A stretch of DNA of 64,000 nucleotides, from the NCBI GenBank assembly GCA_019188255.1, contig JAETXT010000002.1, positions 310,001 through 374,000 on the forward strand, written 5' to 3'. The notes below the pieces were generated by a model that worked only from the letters and a program-made list of their open reading frames with translations, had not been told where the DNA came from and did not search any database. A program made the translations under genes and the position numbers. The DNA is from Verticillium longisporum. Taxonomy: Eukaryota; Ascomycota; Sordariomycetes; Glomerellales; Plectosphaerellaceae. This document shows positions 58,266 through 64,000 of this stretch, piece after piece; position 1 is the first letter of the stretch; each line of letters opens with the position of its first letter.

Positions 58266-60591
58266 GCTCAGTAAGAAGCCTCACAGACCCAAGACGCTCT
58301 CAAGCATCATCCGTGGGAGCCATATACGAGATAGACTTGGTATGGGGAAGTACGCGCATAGATGAAGAGGTGGTCGAACTTGTGTAGTTGGACAGCGAGT
58401 CGAAGTGGCCGCTCTCGGACAAACCAGGGTGTCCCGAGCATCAAGTAGAAGCCTGGAAACCGAGACAGATCAGCTGTACTGTAATATCAGCAGCTATAAT
58501 GCAGAACTCGCGCTCGTATGCATTGTGTTCGAGGGTTGTTCGAGGGTGATGTGGACATGGATTGAAGTCGATGGGATGAGGTTGTGACAAAAGACACGAT
58601 GCGTACTGTGCGTTTACCGTGTGCACGCTACTGCCTACAGGTGTCATACAGTATTCCAGATGAGAGTGAGTGGCGAATTTCGAGCACTTCACTTAGGCTC
58701 ATGACAATGAATTTCTCTGCAAGAGACACTGGTATGTCCCGCTGCGTTAAAATTTCATGACGAAATTTCCGACCGCTATAGAGGGCGGAATGGTCCCATC
58801 ATGTATTGTTATCCTCGTCCGATGCTGTGTCTTGATGAAAGAGGAAAACACAGTGCGCCGGCTAAATACCGGTGGTGTTGCCTGTCAGAGCGGGCCAGAA
58901 CGCACTTCGAAACACCATGACACAGATCGTGATCTCCTCCAGGCAGGAAAGCTCCACCATTATGCCCCGACCCATATCATGTCAAGCAACGCGTCACTAT
59001 CGCCTCAAAACAGACAGCTCTACTTTCTCCCCATACACAACCAACTCCTAGCTCATGCATGTCGTTTATGCACCATGCTCTTCGGCTTTCCTGGGTCCGC
59101 ACACAAACGCTTGCTAGGAAGCCAGTTGTCAGCAAACCTTATTTTCCCAATGTCACACGTTCTTGTAAAGTCATTTGGGTACCGGTGATATTCCGTTCGA
59201 ATTTCATCACGAGACTTTCAGCATGTCTTCTCTGTCTTCCCGTTGCAACATGACATAGAGACATTGATGCGAACCACCAGTATGGGACGTGGCTTACCGT
59301 TGAACCAAACATGCCAGGTCAGCGGATCGCCCTGGTTGCCAGATATTACCTGCGGACTCGTCATCTGAGCGCTGGAATTTGTTAGCCCTCCAGAAATATA
59401 TTATATTGCCGCCGCCTCTGTCCATGGGACCATACGGCATCACCCCAGCTTACGCGGTTTACGTAGTCTGAGAGTCAGCAAACCAGCACGATGCAAAAAT
59501 GGAGAACCGGCGGGATACGATGACCGTTTGCTTAGCTCAGTTTCCCTTCTGCTGATTCATAGTGAGCAAGAATCTCTTAGAGTTCATTTGACTTATATTA
59601 CCCTGCAGTTCACCCGAGCGCTTGGACATTTCGCGCTACTCAGCCTGTTGTGGTTCACCAATCCCCCGCATTCTGTCAGAGACAGATGCCGGCGTGAAGC
59701 CTAGGTTCTTGTCCACATTGCTCTCAAAATGTCCCAGCTGACATTCTAGACACACCGCATTGGCCGAATAGAAACTGGGCATGCCCCAATCTGGGAAACC
59801 CGGATCAAGCGACCGCCGCCTAAGGGATTTCCTACGGCGGCACCAACCTAAGCTTCCGCTTCATGTGGGGTGTCGCAAGCACCGCATCGCACATTCCGTA
59901 CTCCCACATCCGGCAACTGCTGGGCGGGTGGTGGATCGCTGATGACACAGCTTGACTCAAGAGTGATCTCCGTTGGCCAAGGCTGCGCGAGATTGCAGTG
60001 CAAGGCCACGAGGCAGGCCCGACGACCACTTCACTGCTCGTGGGATCGTCAAGATCCTGGCCCCCACAAACTTCGTCTCTCAGATGCTCAAAGGGAGCCT
60101 CTCTTTCAGCGTACCTACATCACTGTAACACCGTTATTCGTTCCAAATGCCGCCATCCCGCATCGCCTACCCCTCTCAACCAGCCAACTGACCCTTCGCC
60201 ATTAATCGACGCAGTGTTGTCTACCGTGCCGCTTCTTGTCCCACCCAAGCAATATGGACCTGTCACATTAGAACCGGAGCCGATCCCCGCTATGCCCGTT
60301 TCGGCACGGAAGAGAACATCATGGCCCTGCCAATGCCTCCAAGGCCAGGAGGCAAACGTGGTTCGCGTGTATGCCATTGACTACCATGTCCCATGGTTTA
60401 TTGCTCTTCCTTGGCCAGATCGACCAATCGAACAAGGAAGCAGCCAGAGGGCCAAGATGGCCGCCGCGCAGAGTTCCCGAGGATGAAACTCCTCGTAGTC
60501 GCCTTAAAACCATCGAGACATCCTGTTCCAGGCCGTCGGTGCTCTTTGCTCATCGGTTGCCACGCTTTTCCTCGCCTTCTTCGACATCAAG
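58266..60591. other. Intergenic region and cellobiose dehydrogenase promoter
   Basis: About 2.3 kb between two divergently transcribed genes. No gene seen. The right part should hold the inducible promoter of the cellobiose dehydrogenase gene; I could not pick out a confident CreA or cellulase-activator site by eye. Confidence 0.45.
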
Positions 60592-63572
60592 ATGAGGTTC
60601 TTCAGCCGTGTTGGTGCCGGTGCGGCACTCCTGGCCGCCGTCTCCTGTAGGTCCCGACACGACCCCTGCCAGCCACGACCGCAACTAACATGCACACAGT
60701 CCTCGAGGGAGTCGCAGGCCAGACCGACTGGACGAGTCCGGATACCGGCATCGTCTACCAGTCGTACACGGGCTCTACTGGCATGACGTACGGTATCGCT
60801 CTGCCTACCAATTCACTGACTGTGGACGCCACCGAGTACCTCGGCTACATTGTAAGTGTATCGACTTGGCATCGCCGGCCCAGCATTTCTGACGTCCGCA
60901 AAGAACTGCCCGACGCCCGCTGGCGAGGATCAGGGATGGTGCGGTCTCTCACTCATGCCCAGTATGACCAACAGTCTGCTGTTCATGGCACACCCGTACG
61001 AGGGTGAGGTCCTGACTTCGTTCCACTTTGCCACTTCACGCGAGTCGGTCGAGAACTACAAGGGACAAGCCACAATTGTGAGTTCGATGCCCCCTCCAGA
61101 TTGCGGATCCTAGACGCCAAGTTTATCACTTATTGACCAGCGCCTAGACGCAAATTACATCACGCGTCACCGCGACTGGCTTCAGTCTCGAGTACCGCTG
61201 CCAGAACTGCTTCAACTGGGAGCAGGACGGCTTCGTCGGCGGTCATGCCACGACCCAGGGTTTCATCGTCACCTCGTGGGCCCTCTCCAACAAGGCGCCC
61301 GGCAACGCCGTCTGCCCTTCGGCCCTCGTCATTGAGCAGCACGCGAGCCAGGGCATCAACGGCGGCCCCATCACGCCCGGCTTCACCAACGCCAACTATG
61401 CCACCTGGGCGCAGCTCGCCAACAAGGTCGTCACCGGAAACTGTGGCGGCGGCACACCCACCTCCACTGGCGGCGCTGGCCCGACTACAGGCCCGACTAC
61501 AACGTCGGTGCCCGAGACGCCCGTCACGGGTGTTCCCGTCCCCAACACGGCCTACGACTACATCATTGTAGGCTCTGGCGCTGGCGGTATCCCTCTCGCT
61601 GACAAGCTCAGCGAGGCCGGCCACAAGGTGCTGCTGATTGAGAAGGGTCCTCCCTCTTCGGGTCGCTGGGGTGGCAAGCGTGGCCCGACCTGGCTCGCGA
61701 ACACGAACCTGACCCGATTTGATGTGCCGGGTCTCTGCAACGAAATCTGGCACGACTCGGCCGGCATTGCTTGCCGTGATACTGACCAGATGGCCGGCTG
61801 TGTCCTCGGTGGTGGCACTGCCATCAACGCCGCCTTGTGGTGGAAGGTCAGTACTTGCCGATCCTCAAAAGCGCTCGAGAGAGTGTCACTGACAGATACA
61901 CATAGCCCTATGCTGCTGACTGGGACTACAACTTCCCCGCCGGATGGAAGGCCAGCGATGTTGCCGCCGCCCAGCAGCGCGTCTTCAACCGCATCCCCGG
62001 AACCACGAGGCCATCGCGGGACGGCGTCATCTCCCTCCGTGCCGGCATGGACGTGCTCCGCAACGGTCTCGCCGCTGCTGGCTGGAGGGACACGGACTTC
62101 AACGCCAACCCGAACGCGAAGAATCGCACCTTTGGATACACGCCCTACATGTACTCGAACGGCGAGCGCGGAGGTCCCATGGCCACGTACCTCGTTACCG
62201 CCAATGCACGCTCAAACTTCAAGCTCATCATGAACACTCAGGTGAGGCGCGTCATCCGCTCGGGCGGTCACGTTACGGGCGTCGAAGTCGAGCCGTACCT
62301 GGATGGCGGCTTCCAGGGCGTCATTCCCCTGACTGCCGTGACCGGTCGTGTCATCCTGTCCGCTGGCACATTTGGCAGCGCCAAGATTCTGCTGCGCAGT
62401 GGAATTGGCCCGACTGACCAGCTCGATGTTGTCTCCAACTCGACGCGTGATGGATCGACCATGATCTCTCGCAACCAGTGGATCAACCTGCCTGTCGGCT
62501 ACAACCTCGAGGACCACACCAACGTGAGTATCGACTTTCGAAACACTGTACGTTCTGACACTGACAAGCATACCAGACCAACGTTGTGCTCGAGCACCCC
62601 TCTGTCCAGTTCTACGACTTCTACACCGCCTATGACGGCACGGCTCCGTACCAGGCCGATATCCAGAAGTACCTGACCCAGCGCAGTGGCATTCTCGCCC
62701 AGTCCGCCCCCAACATCGGACCTCTGTGAGTGATGCCTGCCATCCTTCTTTCTACCGTCCCACACTGACACGAAGTAGCTTCTTTGAGGAGATTCGTGGC
62801 GCCGACAACGTCGTCCGTCAGCTCCAGTGGACCGCCCGCATGGAAGCCAGCGAGGGCGAGGTAGACGGCCGTAAGTCCAGCCATCGCATCTGCAGTTACC
62901 GCCGACTAACCAACTAGGTGCCCTGACCATCTCCCAATACCTCGGCCGCGGCGCCAAGTCTCGCGGCCGCATGACCATCACCCCAGCCCTCAACACGGTC
63001 GTCTCGACGATCCCGTATCTCATCGACACGAACGACAAGGAGGCCGTGATCAAGGGCATCGAGAACCTGCAGCGCGCGCTCGCCAACGTGCCGAACCTCA
63101 AGTGGCTCCACCCGGCCCCGGGCACGACGGCGCGCCAGTACGTCACGGACATGGTCGTGTCGCCGAGCAACCGGCGCGCGAACCACTGGATCGGCACCAA
63201 CAAGCTCGGCAACCAGGACGGCCGCATCAACAACGGCGACTCGGTCGTCGACACGAACACGCGCGTCTACGGCACCGACAACCTCTTCGTCGTCGACGCC
63301 TCCATCTTCCCCGGCATGGTGACCGCCAACCCGTCCGCCTACTTTGTCGTCGCCGCCGAGCACGCCGCTGCCAAGATCCTCGCGCTCCCCGCCGGCAAGG
63401 GCCAGCCCATCTATCAGCAGTGCGGCGGCCGCGAGTGGAGGGGCAGCTTCCAGTGCGCTGCCGGCCTCAAGTGCGTCGAGCAGAACCCGTACTACAGCCA
63501 GGTAAGTTTTTCCGACAATAGATGCTCGACATACTGAATACTAACCTCAACGTGCAGTGCCTCGGCAGCTGA
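60592..63572 (+). CDS. CDH: Cellobiose dehydrogenase with C-terminal CBM1
   Basis: Nine exons: 60592-60646, 60700-60851, 60904-61077, 61148-61846, 61906-62523, 62577-62725, 62779-62870, 62918-63501 and 63558-63572; 845 aa. It oxidises cellobiose to its lactone outside the cell and passes electrons through haem b to lytic polysaccharide monooxygenases. A signal peptide ends near residue 25 (MRFFSRVGAGAALLAAVSFL, then EGVAGQ). The cytochrome domain (about 26-225) has STGMTYGIALP with the likely haem Met, and SLMPSMTNSLLFMAHP. A Thr/Pro/Gly linker follows (about 227-255). The GMC flavoprotein domain starts YDYIIVGSGAGG (about 263) and has NHWIGTNKLG with the catalytic His near 735. The CBM1 (about 811-845) is YQQCGGREWRG to YYSQCLGS. 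This is class IIA architecture. The last intron has a TACTAAC branch. Confidence 0.96.
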
Positions 63573-64000
63573 AGCGGGTAATATTGGTTTTATGAGAAGA
63601 AAGGGGGAGAGAGGGTGTAGGCCCGGGGCCAAATTCGATTCACTGTCCATATTGACTTGCCTGGCTGTTCATATCAAGGTTTGGCACCATGCATCATGCC
63701 GTACATATCATTTCAACCTTTTCTTTATGTGTGCGTCCCCCATCACTTGCTTCTGCTCTGTCGTGGTGAGTGAGGGTGAACTGTAAAACAAGGCCTTCGC
63801 TATTGATGTTCATATTTTGCATATCGAACAATGGCTTCGATTGCTGCCATAAGTGGTCTTTGCCGGCTGCGTGTTGTTCAACGTGAGACCCTAGAAAGTC
63901 AGTCCTTGTGGTATTATCAGTGGGAACATCCCACAAGTCAACATGGATACAGTCTTGTTCATGATTGGGATGGCCCCTCAGGAGGGAGAAGAACCCTGGT
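63573..64000. other. 3' flank, no gene seen
   Basis: Downstream of cellobiose dehydrogenase; no recognisable coding or RNA feature before the window ends. Confidence 0.5.

Overview
This window looks like nuclear chromosomal DNA of a filamentous ascomycete, probably a Sordariomycete. Coding sequence is GC-rich. Introns are mostly short (47-88 nt) and GT-AG, with CTGAC or TACTAAC branch sites. Two tRNA genes carry introns. The protein families are typical of such fungi: Zn(II)2Cys6 factors, an MFS alpha-glucoside permease, a TDT-type malate transporter, ankyrin proteins, DUF7136, DUF1479 and a cellobiose dehydrogenase with a CBM1. The species cannot be named from sequence alone.

Layout. 1-188 is the 3' end of a gene with an in-frame TAG before a conserved-looking basic tail. 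1516-3063 (-) is a Zn2Cys6 factor. 3392-3516 (-) is tRNA-Val(AAC) with an intron. 4176-6039 (-) is a maltase-type alpha-glucosidase, divergent from an MFS alpha-glucoside permease (6961-8772, +) that carries a reading-frame break. 10892-11449 (+) encodes an RGG-rich protein. 12230-12721 (-) is a four-helix membrane protein. 12960-13804 (-) may be a broken gene. 13871-13957 (-) is tRNA-His(GTG) with an intron. 14439-18134 (-) is importin beta-4/Kap123 with a one-base break. 18768-19660 is a 0.9 kb AT-rich fold-back element with terminal inverted repeats and flanking 11-bp direct repeats.

20354-23596 (+) encodes a VWA domain fused to a RING-between-RING ubiquitin ligase. 23911-25880 is an IlvD/Edd-family dehydratase with a GC-AG intron. 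Then come a DUF7136 secreted protein, an AAAP amino-acid transporter, a TDT malate-type transporter, an SDR, a Dabb-domain protein, a second Zn2Cys6 factor and, divergent from it, an Ldh_2-family dehydrogenase (to 38636). 41351-46148 holds two convergent ankyrin-repeat genes. 48467-50862 (-) is a DUF1479 protein, again with a one-base break. 56221-58265 (-) is an Artemis/SNM1-type nuclease. 60592-63572 (+) is a nine-exon cellobiose dehydrogenase.

How genes may work together. The alpha-glucosidase and permease share a promoter region, as in maltose-utilisation pairs. The second Zn2Cys6 factor shares a 455-bp promoter with the Ldh_2 gene, and that stretch contains two CGG-N7-CCG sites. A third such site lies in the SDR/Dabb promoter, so a small regulon is possible but unproven. 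The reading-frame breaks in the permease, KAP123 and DUF1479 genes all equal one missing base, two of them in G/C runs. Base-calling error is therefore a serious alternative to real gene loss.
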